Source of the DNA: Phoronis ovalis
Lineage: Eukaryota > Phoronida > Phoronidae
Length of the DNA: 13,879 nt
Assembly: GCA_028565635.1 (NCBI GenBank)
Contig: JAOXYB010035561.1
Location: forward strand, 1-13,879
Direction of reading: 5' to 3'
Shown here: in pieces, positions 13,801-13,879 of the stretch
Position numbering within the stretch: the stretch's first letter is position 1
Layout: each line of letters opens with the position of its first letter
Position numbers and translations under genes: made by a program
Notes under the pieces: model-generated
What the model saw: the letters and a program-made list of their open reading frames with translations, nothing else
What the model was told of the DNA's origin: nothing
The model's database searches: none

Positions 13801-13879
13801 AATTAAACAAGACATTTGTCATGTCTAATGCCCATCCAATGTGTAGGATATTTTTTTAACATTATTGTTTTTTTACATT

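Overview
The window is a stretch of an animal nuclear genome. It is AT-rich and holds intron-split genes with GT-AG splice sites, long noncoding tracts, a compound CA/TACA microsatellite and degenerate dispersed repeats. The two genes are typical metazoan ones. Intron sizes (about 160-1,260 bp), the repeat style and the microsatellite suggest a marine invertebrate, perhaps a lophotrochozoan such as a mollusc, but nothing seen fixes the phylum.

Layout. Positions 1-1253 hold no exon I can support: one copy of a dispersed repeat (about 1-300), AT-rich sequence and the microsatellite (946-1124). Positions 1254-9554 (+) carry fifteen exons of a neprilysin-like M13 zinc endopeptidase. They join in frame to 664 residues ending at a TAA. 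The 5' exon or exons, expected to encode a short cytoplasmic tail, the membrane anchor and the first conserved cysteine, lie left of the window. Positions 9555-11453 are the shared 3' intergenic region of two convergent genes, with poly(A) signals on both strands and a possible MITE-like inverted repeat. Positions 11454-13657 (-) carry a complete two-exon gene for a seven-bladed WD40 protein of the GNB1L/Asa1 family (313 aa). A likely 5'-UTR intron lies to its right.

The two genes have unrelated jobs. The peptidase would cleave peptides at the cell surface. The GNB1L-type protein is an intracellular cofactor for biogenesis of PIK-related kinases. Their neighbourhood is convergent and I see no sign of shared regulation.

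I found no undescribed multi-gene system. The points most worth checking are: an in-frame, phase-compatible extra open segment before the last peptidase exon (9198-9377); replacement of the S2' arginine by serine in the peptidase; a pair of dispersed repeat copies at about 1-300 and 6577-6850; a short copy of exon-10 sequence in the following intron; and a perfect 42-bp tandem duplication in the GNB1L intron. Exon boundaries come from reading splice signals and matching the family from memory; no search was run.
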